Shown: in pieces, positions 27,333 to 36,755 of the stretch
Numbering within the stretch: the first letter of the stretch is position 1
How the letters are laid out: each line of letters opens with the position of its first letter
Origin: Acidobacteriota bacterium
Lineage (GTDB): Bacteria; Acidobacteriota; Terriglobia; Terriglobales; Acidobacteriaceae
DNA length: 64,000 bases
Assembly (NCBI GenBank): GCA_018268855.1
Contig: JAFDVR010000001.1
Coordinates: 18,652 to 82,651, forward strand
Reading direction: 5' to 3'
Notes under the pieces: model-generated
Databases searched by the model: none
Seen by the model: only the letters and a program-made list of their open reading frames with translations
Told to the model about the DNA's origin: nothing
Made by a program: the position numbers and the translations under genes

Positions 27333-28790
27333 ATGTCTACATTGAACGACCATAACCGCCGCGAGTTTCTCCAAGGCACGCTTGCTGTTGCAGGCTCCGC
27401 ACTGGCAACTTCCGTTGCCGGCACCTCCACTGCAGAAGCAGCCGCCCAGCCGAAGCGTCCGAACCTTGTCTTCTTCTTCGGCGAAGGACAGCGGGCCGAT
27501 GCGCTTTCTATTGAGGGCCATCCCATCCTCAGAACGCCGAACCATGATCGTATCGGTGCCGAAGGCATGCGCTTTAAGAACGCGTTCTGCACAAATGCCC
27601 TCTGTGCCCCGGCCCGCGCAGTCGCCTTTACCGGTCTATACAGCCGAACCAGTGGTGCGCTTGCCAATGAGGACATGAATCTCCCTCTGCCGGAAGACAT
27701 TCCGATCTTCACCGATCTTCTCCGCGCAGCCGGATATGAGGTGGCTATCGTCGGCAAAGTGCACTTCCGCAATGGCGGCGAGGACCGCTATTGGGACTAC
27801 TATTTCGGCCACAACGCCGCCGGCAACAACTATCACAATCCTTTTTATAAAGAAGGCCGTAAAGGAAAAATTGGGCCGCAGAAGCAGTATCCACACCACT
27901 ACGCCGACGATCTCGCGACAGACCGCGCTCTGGCATGGCTGGAAGAAGACCGCGGCGACAAGCCATTCTGTCTGCTGGTCTGGTTCGTCACGCCGCATTC
28001 TCCGTTTTATCGCGCGCGGCGCCATCTCGATCTCTATCGTGATGTTGTCATTCCGAAGCCTGACACCTTCGATGACGATCTGAAAGGCTATCCTGGAAAA
28101 CCGAAGTGCTTCGCCGAAGCGAACAACAAGATTGGCACCACCGTGATGGGCGACACCTGCCGCACACTTGAAGAAGTGGCAAAGGACTATTACGCCGGTC
28201 TCGTAGCTGTTGACGAGAACATCGGCCGCATCATGGAGCTTCTGGAAAAGAAGAATATCCTCGATGACACGGCCATCATCCATAGCTCCGACCATGGATA
28301 CTTCATGGGCGAGTGGCGTTTGTATGACAAGCGCCTGATGCACGAACCATCCATCCGCGTGCCTATGCAGATTCGCTACCCGAAGCGCATTCCGGCAAAC
28401 ACCGTGCGGCAGGAGATGGTGCTCGACATCGATATCGCGCCCACTATTCTCGATCTTGCAGGCGTTCCGGCCCCCGAGCACATGCAGGGCAAGTCACTCG
28501 TGCCGCTCGCGCATGCCCACGATCCTAACTGGCGCAAGGAGTGGTTCTACGAGTATTTCGAATATCCTTGCCCGGAGATGACGCGTCCCTGCCGCGGCAT
28601 TCGCACCGAGCGTTACAAGCTCATCGAATACCAGACCGAACCGAAGCAGTATGAAATGTACGATCTGCAGAAAGATCCCAGAGAACTGAATAACCTATGG
28701 GACGCCTCGAAGTACGCCGACTTGCAAAAGGACCTGATGGACCGCCTCAACAAACTCGACGCGGCTACACCTCATCGCAAACATGCCTGA
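27333..28790 (+). CDS. Exported sulfatase (Tat signal)
   Basis: Type I sulfatase of the alkaline phosphatase superfamily, 485 residues, hydrolysing sulfate esters of a glycan or small molecule. The N-terminus has a Tat-type signal (NRREFLQGTLAVAGSALA). The modified-Cys motif C-x-P-x-R is at C91 (LCAPARA), to become formylglycine. A metal/active-site stretch reads IIHSSDHGYFMGEWRLYDKR. Oddity: the first metal motif, normally a D-containing (T/A)DDQR or TDQQR, reads GEGQRAD, putting Glu or Gly where Asp is expected. The ribosome site AGGAG is about 8 bases upstream. The next gene, a second sulfatase, starts 40 bases after its stop, so the two probably form an operon. No formylglycine-generating enzyme gene is near. 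Confidence 0.9.
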   Translation: MSTLNDHNRREFLQGTLAVAGSALATSVAGTSTAEAAAQPKRPNLVFFFGEGQRADALSIEGHPILRTPNHDRIGAEGMRFKNAFCTNALCAPARAVAFTGLYSRTSGALANEDMNLPLPEDIPIFTDLLRAAGYEVAIVGKVHFRNGGEDRYWDYYFGHNAAGNNYHNPFYKEGRKGKIGPQKQYPHHYADDLATDRALAWLEEDRGDKPFCLLVWFVTPHSPFYRARRHLDLYRDVVIPKPDTFDDDLKGYPGKPKCFAEANNKIGTTVMGDTCRTLEEVAKDYYAGLVAVDENIGRIMELLEKKNILDDTAIIHSSDHGYFMGEWRLYDKRLMHEPSIRVPMQIRYPKRIPANTVRQEMVLDIDIAPTILDLAGVPAPEHMQGKSLVPLAHAHDPNWRKEWFYEYFEYPCPEMTRPCRGIRTERYKLIEYQTEPKQYEMYDLQKDPRELNNLWDASKYADLQKDLMDRLNKLDAATPHRKHA

Positions 28791-28830
28791 TTCGCGCGAC
28801 GGCGCGGATGTGCGGCACAATGGATGCGTT

Positions 28831-30240
28831 ATGAACAGACGTGATTTCCTTGTGCGTACATCCGCTGCCGTCGGAGCCGCTGCCCTTGCGCGCTCCGCAG
28901 TCTCCGCTCCTCAGGGTACGGCAAAACCGAATGTGATCTGGCTGATCGCCGACCAGATGCGCGCACAGGCTATCGCGTGCAATGGCGATCCTAACGTCCG
29001 CACACCCAATATCGACCGACTGAGTGCGACCGGCATCAACTTTGAACGCGCACGCTCCGGCGACCCGCTGTGCTCGCCTTTTCGCGGCACCATGCTCACC
29101 AGCCGCTATCCGCATCACATGGTGCCCGGCCACGAGTATCCCTTGCCCGACAATCAGCCCACCATTGCCAATGTCTTTAACGATGCCGGTTATCACACCG
29201 CATATTTCGGCAAGTGGCACCTCGACGGCTATCACGAATCGCAAGGCCGCGCGGCCTTCCACATCGTTCCTCCTCACCGGCGTGGCGGATTCAAAACATG
29301 GATTGGCTACGATAACAACAACAGTCCTTGGGACTGCTGGGTACATGGTGGTGGCGGCAAAGACGATGCCACGCCACACAAGCTGTCGGGCTACGAGACG
29401 GACGCGCTCACCGATCTGCTGATTCAACACGTCAAAGATCCCGCGCGCAAGGAGACACCGTTCTTCGCCGTGCTCTCCGTGCAGCCGCCGCACAATCCGT
29501 ATGTCGCTCCCGCTGAGTACATGTCGCACTACAACGGCGAACAATTGAAGCTGCGGCCCAACGTGCCGCCCATCGTCGCTGTAGAGAAGCGCGCCCGCCG
29601 CGAGCTGGCCGGCTACTACGCACAGATTGAAAACTGGGACACGAACATTGGCCGCGTGATCGACGCGCTCTCGGAAACAGGCCTGCTCACCAACACGCAC
29701 ATCATGGTCTTCTCCGACCACGGCGACCAGCACGGCTCGCACGGCCAGTTCCTCAAGACCAATCCGTATGAGGAGTCCACGCGCATCCCGATGATCCTGA
29801 GCGGCGAACAGTCGTTCTACGATCGGGGAACCATGCGCTCCGATGCATGTTTCGCCCCAGTGGACATCGCGCCCACTACGCTCGGCCTCTGCGGCATCAC
29901 CGCCCCTTCGTGGATGGAAGGCTACGACTATTCATGGAAGCGCTATAACAGGAAACCGGCCAGGCCCGAACCAGACTCCGCTTACCTGCAACTCGTGGTG
30001 CCCACCGGCCACGGTGATAGCATCAACACGCCCTGGCGCGGCATCGTCACGCGTGATGGATGGAAGTACGCCTGTTTCGCCAATCAATCATGGATGCTCT
30101 TCAACCTGAACGAAGATCCATACGAGTTAGCCAATCTCGCATTCAACGCAAGGTACAAAACAGAACGCCGAAAACTCATCGCGCGTCTGAAACAGTGGGT
30201 GGCGGATACGGACGATAAATTCGCCATCCCTGCCGATTGA
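28831..30240 (+). CDS. Second exported sulfatase (Tat signal)
   Basis: Type I sulfatase, 469 residues from the chosen ATG at 28831. An in-frame upstream ATG at 28783 would overlap the first sulfatase and push the Tat signal (MNRRDFLVRTSAAVGAAAL) inward, so it is rejected. The metal motif is normal (WLIADQMRA), and C81 in LCSPFRG is the formylglycine site. HIMVFSDHGDQHGSHGQF carries the second metal site, and YFGKWHLDG is a conserved sulfatase stretch. It ends facing the convergent phosphodiesterase gene after 60 bases. Together with its neighbour it suggests removal of two kinds of sulfate ester from one substrate. Confidence 0.92.
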   Translation: MNRRDFLVRTSAAVGAAALARSAVSAPQGTAKPNVIWLIADQMRAQAIACNGDPNVRTPNIDRLSATGINFERARSGDPLCSPFRGTMLTSRYPHHMVPGHEYPLPDNQPTIANVFNDAGYHTAYFGKWHLDGYHESQGRAAFHIVPPHRRGGFKTWIGYDNNNSPWDCWVHGGGGKDDATPHKLSGYETDALTDLLIQHVKDPARKETPFFAVLSVQPPHNPYVAPAEYMSHYNGEQLKLRPNVPPIVAVEKRARRELAGYYAQIENWDTNIGRVIDALSETGLLTNTHIMVFSDHGDQHGSHGQFLKTNPYEESTRIPMILSGEQSFYDRGTMRSDACFAPVDIAPTTLGLCGITAPSWMEGYDYSWKRYNRKPARPEPDSAYLQLVVPTGHGDSINTPWRGIVTRDGWKYACFANQSWMLFNLNEDPYELANLAFNARYKTERRKLIARLKQWVADTDDKFAIPAD

Positions 30241-30300
30241 TGTGAGCTAGCCCTGGTCACTTCTTCGGGATGTGAGATGGACCCTTCGCTTTGACCATCA

Positions 30301-31659
30301 TCAACGTAGCGCAATGGCATCCATTTTGGCAGAAGGCAGAGAAACACCTAATTCCGCTGCAAGCGTTGGAGCTATCTGTCGCATATCTATCGTGCCCAGC
30401 CTCTTGCCTGCTTTCACTCCTGTTCCCTTAACAAAGAAGGAAGAGTGCAGTTCTGGATGTGAGGCGAGAAAGCCATGCGCTCCCGATAGCGGTACGTCTT
30501 CCACCACTGCGCCGGTCAGAGCACCGCCCATCTGAAAGCCTGACTTCCAATTCACAACAAATGCAGCGTCCGGCGTGGCGCCAATAGCCGCAGCCTGACT
30601 ACGGTCCAGTACGCGATCGATTCCATTGACCGGGTCTTTAGCGAGGCGATCCAGCAACTCACCTACCTTCTGCTCCGTAGCTTTGTCCGAGCCGTTATTC
30701 AAAACGACCGCTGCACTGCCGCCTGCGCTCCATGCATATACTTTCCATGCGGTGACATGTGGTTTGGACTTGCCACTCACAGTCAATAGACCTGCATTCT
30801 GCAAGGCCGCATTCAGATTCATCTTGTGCGTCACAGGCAGAAAGCCATGGTCTGATGCAATGACGATGTCTGCATCTGGATGAACGCGCAACTCCGCCGC
30901 TATAATGCGGCCTACCTTTTCATCGATCTGCTCCAACGTCTCATTCGCTTCTGGACTGAATGGCCCATGTGCATGCTCAAGATGATCGAGGGCCACGATG
31001 TGGATCGTGAGGAGGTCTGGATGGTGGTTCTCGATCATGAAGATCGCCGTCTTCGTAATCACCTCATCCAGGTCCAATCCACCATCGCGTGCGTAAAAAG
31101 GACCTGCTACCTTTTCCGCCTCTTCCAAAAATCCTGACGGCGTGGATACGGCTTCCATCAGGTAGTGGTCGTACTCGCCCTTTGTGCGCCAATACTCAGG
31201 CACGTTGTAGTCGATGCCCTTGGCATGCACCGTCACCGGCCATAGCACGCTGCCTGTGGTCAGACCTGCTGCCTTTGCAGCCTGCCATAGCGTGGGTGCC
31301 TTTACCTGTGCGCCATACCAGTTCCACGCACCGCGCTCTTTATCCAGCGGATCGAAGAGCGTGTTGTTGTAGATGCCGTGTTCGCGCGGCGCAACACCTG
31401 TTACCAGTGTGGTGTGGTTTGGATAAGTCAACGTCGGCGATACATTGATAACGCTGTCCGCGTACGCGCCCTCCGTCAGAAACGACCGCAGCACAGGGAT
31501 CTTCAATCCATGTTTGTCCGCCTGGGTCACATAGTCCGGCCGCAAGCCGTCAATGGAGATCATCAACACCGGACGATGTTTCTGCGCGAAGGCAGAGCAG
31601 CCGGTAAAGGCAGCCAAAGTAAATAACAGCACAGCAGTAGCAAAACGGCGTATCGACAC
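30301..31659 (-). CDS. Exported nucleotide pyrophosphatase/phosphodiesterase-like protein
   Basis: Alkaline-phosphatase-superfamily enzyme of the NPP type, 452 residues. The start is GTG at 31659, chosen because AAGAGGA lies 6 bases upstream and the chain then begins with a signal peptide (VSIRRFATAVLLFTLAAF..AFAQ); the open frame extends upstream to 31749 without a signal. The nucleophile is T78 in SPTLTYPNHTTLVTG, and the metal ligands are seen as ISIDGLRPDY, HIVALDHLEHAHG and DIVIASDHGFLPV. NPP enzymes cleave phosphodiester or pyrophosphate bonds; the true substrate is unknown. It lies downstream of a TonB receptor on the same strand, separated by a hairpin. Confidence 0.88.
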   Translation of the reverse strand: MSIRRFATAVLLFTLAAFTGCSAFAQKHRPVLMISIDGLRPDYVTQADKHGLKIPVLRSFLTEGAYADSVINVSPTLTYPNHTTLVTGVAPREHGIYNNTLFDPLDKERGAWNWYGAQVKAPTLWQAAKAAGLTTGSVLWPVTVHAKGIDYNVPEYWRTKGEYDHYLMEAVSTPSGFLEEAEKVAGPFYARDGGLDLDEVITKTAIFMIENHHPDLLTIHIVALDHLEHAHGPFSPEANETLEQIDEKVGRIIAAELRVHPDADIVIASDHGFLPVTHKMNLNAALQNAGLLTVSGKSKPHVTAWKVYAWSAGGSAAVVLNNGSDKATEQKVGELLDRLAKDPVNGIDRVLDRSQAAAIGATPDAAFVVNWKSGFQMGGALTGAVVEDVPLSGAHGFLASHPELHSSFFVKGTGVKAGKRLGTIDMRQIAPTLAAELGVSLPSAKMDAIALR

Positions 31660-31713
31660 GTCAAATCCTCTTCTTAAAAACAGAATGTCCCGATCATCGT
31701 ATCGGAGAGTGCA

Positions 31714-31750
31714 GATGGGCAGCCCAGCATTTTTTGCCGGACCGCCCATC
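31714..31750 (-). terminator. Hairpin between TonB receptor and phosphodiesterase gene
   Basis: On the minus strand GATGGGC pairs with GCCCATC (7 bp); inside it CCGGCA pairs with TGCTGG (one G-T pair) around an AAAAA loop. It lies 38 bases after the receptor stop codon. There is no T tract after it, so it may be a weak terminator or an mRNA-stabilising stem. Confidence 0.4.
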
Positions 31751-31787
31751 GGTTTCCATCAGGTTGTATTGGTTCACATTGCGCTTG

Positions 31788-34700
31788 TTAGAACGTGAAC
31801 CGCGTATTGAGTTGGATGAAGCGTGGAAGGCTTGTAGCGGTTGCCTGTCCAAACGCAGCATCCTTCCAGGTCAGGTTGAAGCTGGTAAAGCGGTGCCGGT
31901 TGAACGCGTTGAAGAAGTTCGCGCCCAAGGTCCAGTTCAATCTCTCCGTCAAGTGCGTGTCCTTCACGATTGCAAAGTCTTCTGCCAGGACCGGAAACGA
32001 ACGCACATCGGAGTACTGCGGCTTCGCGTTGCCAAAGGCGTAATTGTCCTCCGACGTAAACGGATCAGTAAATGCCGCGGGGTTAACAATTCGGCTCGAG
32101 GCCGGCTTGTATTCGTTAGCCGAAAGATGCGTGGAGCGGTCAACGCCCGGCACAACATTCGGACGCAACTTGCGGTTGAAGATAGGCAGACCGTTGGACA
32201 TCTGGATCGGCAGCGGGAAACCGCTCTGGTAACGCTGAATACCGGAGACCTTCCATCCGCCCAGCAACAGATCGGCGGCGCGGCTGTGGGAGAAGAATTG
32301 CCGGTTGCGTCCAAACGGCAGTTCATACACGTAGTTCAGCACCAGCGCATGGCGTACGTCGATGGGGCTGATGGCATACTCCGCAGCCGGATCATAGGCA
32401 TTTTGCAATACATTATCCGACGTGCCATCCATCCAGCTTGGGCTGTTGATGCCCATGTTCTTTGCCCACGTGTAGCTGCCGTGGATACGCAGACCATGGC
32501 CCAGGCGCTTCGTTGCGATCACCTGCAGCGCGTTGTAGTTGGAGTACGCGCGCTTGCCTGCAACGCTCGTCAGTGTCATGTATTGCGGATAAGGACGGAG
32601 CGCCTGCGCAACTGTTCCCTTGAATCCGGCATACGGAAGCTTGACGCCGGCCGCGATTGCCTGGGCAGAATCTGCCTGCAACCGCAAGGTCTTGCCTAAC
32701 GAGAGATACTTCGGATCCACCTGATTGATGTTGGTGAACTGCGGATCAAGCTGGCGATGCGAACTGGTTCCCACATACGCCAGTTCCAGAACCGTGCTGG
32801 ACGAAGGCGTGTACTGAAAGTTCGCGCTCCACTGCTCGATGTAGGGCATATACCCAACGGTTGCAGCGTCCAGGTAATCTGCGCTTTGGCCATTGAGCAG
32901 CGTGGGCGAGATGGTCGGATTCAGACTGGGCGATCCGGGGTATCCCGCATCCAGAAGGAAAGCTGGCGTAAGGCCGCCGTCCGGCGAGCTATACGAAGCA
33001 GCGGGCTTGAATCCGTCGTTGTCTACGCCAGAGGTCGAGCTCCATCCAAGATCGGAATAGAACAACCCGGCGCCCGCACGGAACGTCATCTTCGGTGTCA
33101 CCATGTACGACATGCCAAAGCGTGGGCTAAAGCCGGTATAGCGGACAGGAGCAAAGGTCTTGCTGCCCCTGCGGCCCGGGCCGTCGCCGGCAAAGCTCAG
33201 AGCACCCGGCAGGTTCCCGGCACCCGGGTTCGCAAGCGTCAGGTCGACCATGCTGCTCTTGTTGTCTGCATCGTAAGGAATCGTCTCGAACTCCCAACGA
33301 ATGCCCAGGTTCAACGTCAGCCTCTGGCTCAACTTCCAGTCGTCCTGCAGAAACAGACCGCCATAGGAGTAGCGCACACCGGTGACAGAAGGCGTGGTAA
33401 GCGATCCGCTATTGACCTGTCCCAGCAGGAAGCTGGCAAAGCCGTCGCCCGTCGAAGAGGTCGAAGCTGGATTCGCCGTGCCCAGGTTGGAGAACGCCGC
33501 CGTATTGGTGCCCGGGTTCGGAATCAAAAGGTTCAGATGCACGCGACGGAACTCGCCACCAAAACGGAAGTTCTGCCGGCCCTTCGAGAGATAGAACACA
33601 TCGCTCAACAGGTACTGGTGCTCTGCCGTCTTCTGTCCGTTATCCGTGGAGATCGAGGCATAGCCGTTGCTGAAGGTCAGGCTCGGGCGGTTCGGCGAAA
33701 TCTGTCCCGGAATTGCGAACTCCGTCGATCCTGGCTGTGTCTGCGCGAAGATGCGGTAGTAGCCAATCGCAAGGCTGTTCATCATGCGATCACTGAGCGT
33801 CCAGTCGTGATTGATGCGGACCGTGGTTGCGCGTAGAAATTGGTTGAACACGGTGGAGAGCGGCTGCGGGAGTCCCGAACCCTCCGGCTTGTAGCGAGGA
33901 ATGCGTGTCTGCACCAAGGTGAAGAACAGGTGCTGCTTGTCCGTCGCGTTATGGTCCACGCGTGCTGTGTACACATCCGGGCTCAGCATGGTTTCGCCGA
34001 TGTATGCCTGATAATTCAAGGTGCCAACCACATTCGGGGCCGGATAGTACGAAGCAATCTGTCTCGCAAGCGGGCTGATACGGTTATCGGGAATCTTGTT
34101 ATTTGGGAACGGATCGCGAATATAACCCGTACCGGCAGAGTTCAGGCGCGTTGTCGCAGGATCGTAAATAATCCGGCCTCCGGAGAAGTCGCCCAAAATC
34201 TGCGCCGGGGTAGGAATCTGCGAGGTCTTCAGCGAGTCCCTGCCTGATTTGCGCGATCCACCATAAGAGAAAAAGAAGAACGAACGGTCACGCAGGATTG
34301 GACCACCGATCGTTCCACCGAACTCGTTCTGATGTGTCAGCAACGGGTTCTTGGCGCCCCAGCTCTGCGCATCCAGCGCGCTGTTGCGGAAGTACTCATA
34401 CACCGAACCGTGCCACTTGTTCGATCCACTGCGAATCGCAAACACGCCGGCAGCCGCGCCCGTGTGGCCGTAGTCGGCTGGCAGCAGCGTGGTCATCATC
34501 TTGAACTCCTGCACGGCATCCACCGGCGGAGCGCTCTCGTTGTAGCTGCCTACGTTCGCCATCTGTCCCGCAGAGAGTCCGCTCAGGTAAAACTCCGTCT
34601 GCTTCATCTGGCTTCCGTTCACCGAGATGTAATTCGTCGCGGCGAGATTCTCAGAACCGGTCGCGTTGTAGTTGCCCTGCACGCTCGGCGCCAGGTACAC

Positions 34701-35186
34701 AAACGCGGTTGGGCTTCGAATTCTTCCCTGCTGTACCAGCGGCAACTCGTCGTACTCCTGCCGCGTTACGGTCGTGGAAAGCTGCGCGTTATCCGGCTGC
34801 AGCAAGGTTGCATCGCCATTCACCGTGACCGTCTGGGTTTCCTGTCCAACGGATAGTTGCACATCCACGCGTGTCGTGGTCGCCACAAACAATGTAATGC
34901 CAGAGCGGTCGATCGCCTCAAACCCCGGCTGCGCCACGTGGACCGTGTACTTGCCCGAAGTCAGGCCCGGCACCGTGTACTCGCCGCCGCTGGTCGTGGT
35001 GGTCTGGCGCGTCACACCGGTACCTTCGTTGCGGATCTCCACCATCGCGCCCTTGACCGCAAGGCCCGAGGGGTCCGTCACTGTACCTACCAGTTGACTG
35101 TTTTGCGCGCGGGCCGATGTGGAGAAGAGCCCCACCACGGCAAGCAGCACAGCATACAAAACATACATCGAGCGAGATAAACGCAT
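31788..35186 (-). CDS. TonB-dependent receptor with carboxypeptidase-regulatory-like domain
   Basis: Outer-membrane receptor, 1132 residues from the ATG at 35186. That start is chosen because AGGAGGT lies 7 bases upstream and a signal peptide follows (MRLSRSMYVLYAVLLAVVG..ARAQ); upstream in-frame ATGs would bury it. Order: signal, CarboxypepD_reg-like beta sandwich (about 30-110, LVGTVTDPSGLAVKGAMVEI), plug (LPLVQQGR.., GSNKWHGSVYEYFRNSALDA), then a long beta-barrel ending in LNTRFTF with a terminal Phe. It lies just downstream of the GntR/AraR-like regulator and near a polyol oxidation operon, which makes a polyol or polyol-containing glycan a possible ligand (inference). Confidence 0.94.
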   Translation of the reverse strand: MRLSRSMYVLYAVLLAVVGLFSTSARAQNSQLVGTVTDPSGLAVKGAMVEIRNEGTGVTRQTTTTSGGEYTVPGLTSGKYTVHVAQPGFEAIDRSGITLFVATTTRVDVQLSVGQETQTVTVNGDATLLQPDNAQLSTTVTRQEYDELPLVQQGRIRSPTAFVYLAPSVQGNYNATGSENLAATNYISVNGSQMKQTEFYLSGLSAGQMANVGSYNESAPPVDAVQEFKMMTTLLPADYGHTGAAAGVFAIRSGSNKWHGSVYEYFRNSALDAQSWGAKNPLLTHQNEFGGTIGGPILRDRSFFFFSYGGSRKSGRDSLKTSQIPTPAQILGDFSGGRIIYDPATTRLNSAGTGYIRDPFPNNKIPDNRISPLARQIASYYPAPNVVGTLNYQAYIGETMLSPDVYTARVDHNATDKQHLFFTLVQTRIPRYKPEGSGLPQPLSTVFNQFLRATTVRINHDWTLSDRMMNSLAIGYYRIFAQTQPGSTEFAIPGQISPNRPSLTFSNGYASISTDNGQKTAEHQYLLSDVFYLSKGRQNFRFGGEFRRVHLNLLIPNPGTNTAAFSNLGTANPASTSSTGDGFASFLLGQVNSGSLTTPSVTGVRYSYGGLFLQDDWKLSQRLTLNLGIRWEFETIPYDADNKSSMVDLTLANPGAGNLPGALSFAGDGPGRRGSKTFAPVRYTGFSPRFGMSYMVTPKMTFRAGAGLFYSDLGWSSTSGVDNDGFKPAASYSSPDGGLTPAFLLDAGYPGSPSLNPTISPTLLNGQSADYLDAATVGYMPYIEQWSANFQYTPSSSTVLELAYVGTSSHRQLDPQFTNINQVDPKYLSLGKTLRLQADSAQAIAAGVKLPYAGFKGTVAQALRPYPQYMTLTSVAGKRAYSNYNALQVIATKRLGHGLRIHGSYTWAKNMGINSPSWMDGTSDNVLQNAYDPAAEYAISPIDVRHALVLNYVYELPFGRNRQFFSHSRAADLLLGGWKVSGIQRYQSGFPLPIQMSNGLPIFNRKLRPNVVPGVDRSTHLSANEYKPASSRIVNPAAFTDPFTSEDNYAFGNAKPQYSDVRSFPVLAEDFAIVKDTHLTERLNWTLGANFFNAFNRHRFTSFNLTWKDAAFGQATATSLPRFIQLNTRFTF

Positions 35187-35424
35187 CTTGCTGACCTCCT
35201 GGCGCCGGAGCGCCATAAATTCATCAAAGTTGAACGTGTCCTGCATGGAACCTCGCGAGCAGCAATCGGGAAACTCGCTTTTGGGAGCAAGCCATTTCTA
35301 GCCATCTAGGTTATCTAATGTCAACTGATTGGACTGGTATTTAGCAGAAAGTTGTATATGCCTATTTTTAGGCGCACAAATGTACACGAATCTGGCGATT
35401 TCGATATTGTTTTGCAGCTTTTTG
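35187..35424. promoter_or_regulatory. Upstream region of TonB receptor with possible regulator half-sites
   Basis: 238 bases between regulator stop and receptor start. They are AT-rich in the middle and contain TTGTATATG (35352-35360) and AATGTACAC, which partly resemble the TTGT..ACAA sites found before the divergent transporter gene. No definite promoter boxes are claimed. Confidence 0.3.
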
Positions 35425-36600
35425 TCAGGCTTCGGTCGCGGATTCCAGGGCCGATCCGCACGATTCCCGCACCATCAGCGAGCAGCTCAGCAGGATGTCC
35501 CGGGTCGGAAGATCGGGATTTTCAAGCCGCTGCAGCATCGTGGACATCGCCACCATCCCGATCTGCGAACAGGGCTGGTGCTGCGTCGTAAGCGGAATCG
35601 GCAACAAGCTCGCATACCGCACATCATCAATGCCTGCAATGCGGATTTCGCCGGGAATACTGCGCCCCAGCCGAAGGAGACTCTGCATCAACTGGGCGGC
35701 CGTATGGTCGTTCGCCGCCAGGAAGGCATCCGGCTTATACCGGTCGAGAATGGCGGCGATTTGGGTATCGTCAGTCGGATCGCCGCGAAAGCTCAGGTCA
35801 TGCTCGCACTTCTGTCCGCATGCCGTCATAGCTTCACGATACCCCGCAATGCGGGCGTCCACAGTGGAGGCCGACAAGTCACGCCCAAAGAAGGCTACCC
35901 GCTTTGCACCCTGCTTGATCAGGTGTTCTGTGGCAATGTAGGCGGTGCGCCGGTTCTCAATGCCCACCAGATCATAGCGGCTGCGGAAGGGATACGGCGA
36001 AACGCAGCGGTCCAGAAGAACGACGGGAATCTCCGCCCGATCCAGTGCAGCTAGTATCTTCTGGTTGATACGGTCCTTTGCCTGGGTCAATTCCAGAGGC
36101 GCGAAAAAGACACCTGAAACGCCCCTTTTGATGTATTGATGACACAATTCTTCTGCTATTTGCTCTTTTTTCTCGCCCGAATTGAGGTTTCCCCAGATCA
36201 AAGAGTGGTGTTTTGCATGCGAAAACTGGGCCATTCCCTGGCAGATCGGTTCAAAAATCTCCGTTTCTCCAAGCTCCGGAATGAGTAGGCCAAACAATCC
36301 ACCCCCCATCTCCTGCCGGGAAGAGGCATAGGTGCCAGAGCCTACGCGACGAGTGACCAGACCAAGCTGCTGCAATTCACGCATGGCTTTTACGACCGTC
36401 ATGCGGGAGACGGAGAAGCGCCGTGCCAGCTCTCCTTCACTGGGAAGCCGCGCGCCGGCCTTGTACTCGCCCGACACAATGCCCTCTTTCAAAGATTCAA
36501 AGATGAGCTTGTACTTGGGCTGCTCCTGCTCACCTGTCTTCAAGCGGTCCTCATTCTTATGGCTCGGGGTCAATGAAATCTCCAATCCTGCGAATAACAC
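35425..36600 (-). CDS. GntR/LacI chimeric regulator (AraR-like)
   Basis: 391 residues. The N-terminal GntR-type winged helix (about 25-95: YKLIFESLKEGIVSGEYKAG, LPSEGELARRFSVSRMTVVK) is joined to a LacI/periplasmic-binding-type effector domain (about 105-385: FGLLIPELGETEIFEPICQG, PVVLLDRCV, AYIATEHLIKQGAKRVAFFG). This is the AraR architecture of Bacillus, a sugar-responsive repressor. It is divergent from the transporter-kinase-oxidase operon, with two direct-repeat sites in between, so it likely represses that operon and itself in the absence of sugar or polyol. Inducer unknown. Confidence 0.92.
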   Translation of the reverse strand: MLFAGLEISLTPSHKNEDRLKTGEQEQPKYKLIFESLKEGIVSGEYKAGARLPSEGELARRFSVSRMTVVKAMRELQQLGLVTRRVGSGTYASSRQEMGGGLFGLLIPELGETEIFEPICQGMAQFSHAKHHSLIWGNLNSGEKKEQIAEELCHQYIKRGVSGVFFAPLELTQAKDRINQKILAALDRAEIPVVLLDRCVSPYPFRSRYDLVGIENRRTAYIATEHLIKQGAKRVAFFGRDLSASTVDARIAGYREAMTACGQKCEHDLSFRGDPTDDTQIAAILDRYKPDAFLAANDHTAAQLMQSLLRLGRSIPGEIRIAGIDDVRYASLLPIPLTTQHQPCSQIGMVAMSTMLQRLENPDLPTRDILLSCSLMVRESCGSALESATEA

Positions 36601-36638
36601 CTGCTCTGTAATTTTTCGAACAGGTGCTCTTCAGGCTC

Positions 36639-36674
36639 TATTGTGTAGACAACTTACTGCCCTATTATGTATAC
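36639..36674. promoter_or_regulatory. Pair of direct-repeat candidate operators for the GntR/LacI regulator
   Basis: TATTGTGTAGAC (36639-36650) and TATTATGTATAC (36663-36674) match at 10 of 12 positions and lie 24 bp apart, in the gap between the divergent regulator and transporter genes. The first is part of the near-palindrome TTGTGTAGACAA. AraR/GntR-type operators have the form TTGTnTACAA, which fits. Confidence 0.5.
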
Positions 36675-36755
36675 CTTTCACCGTTGCTCATAAGTCAACT
36701 TTTTCTCGAAAGCAGACGATGAGCAGTTAGCCCAGTCGCCCCGGAGAGTCCCTTC

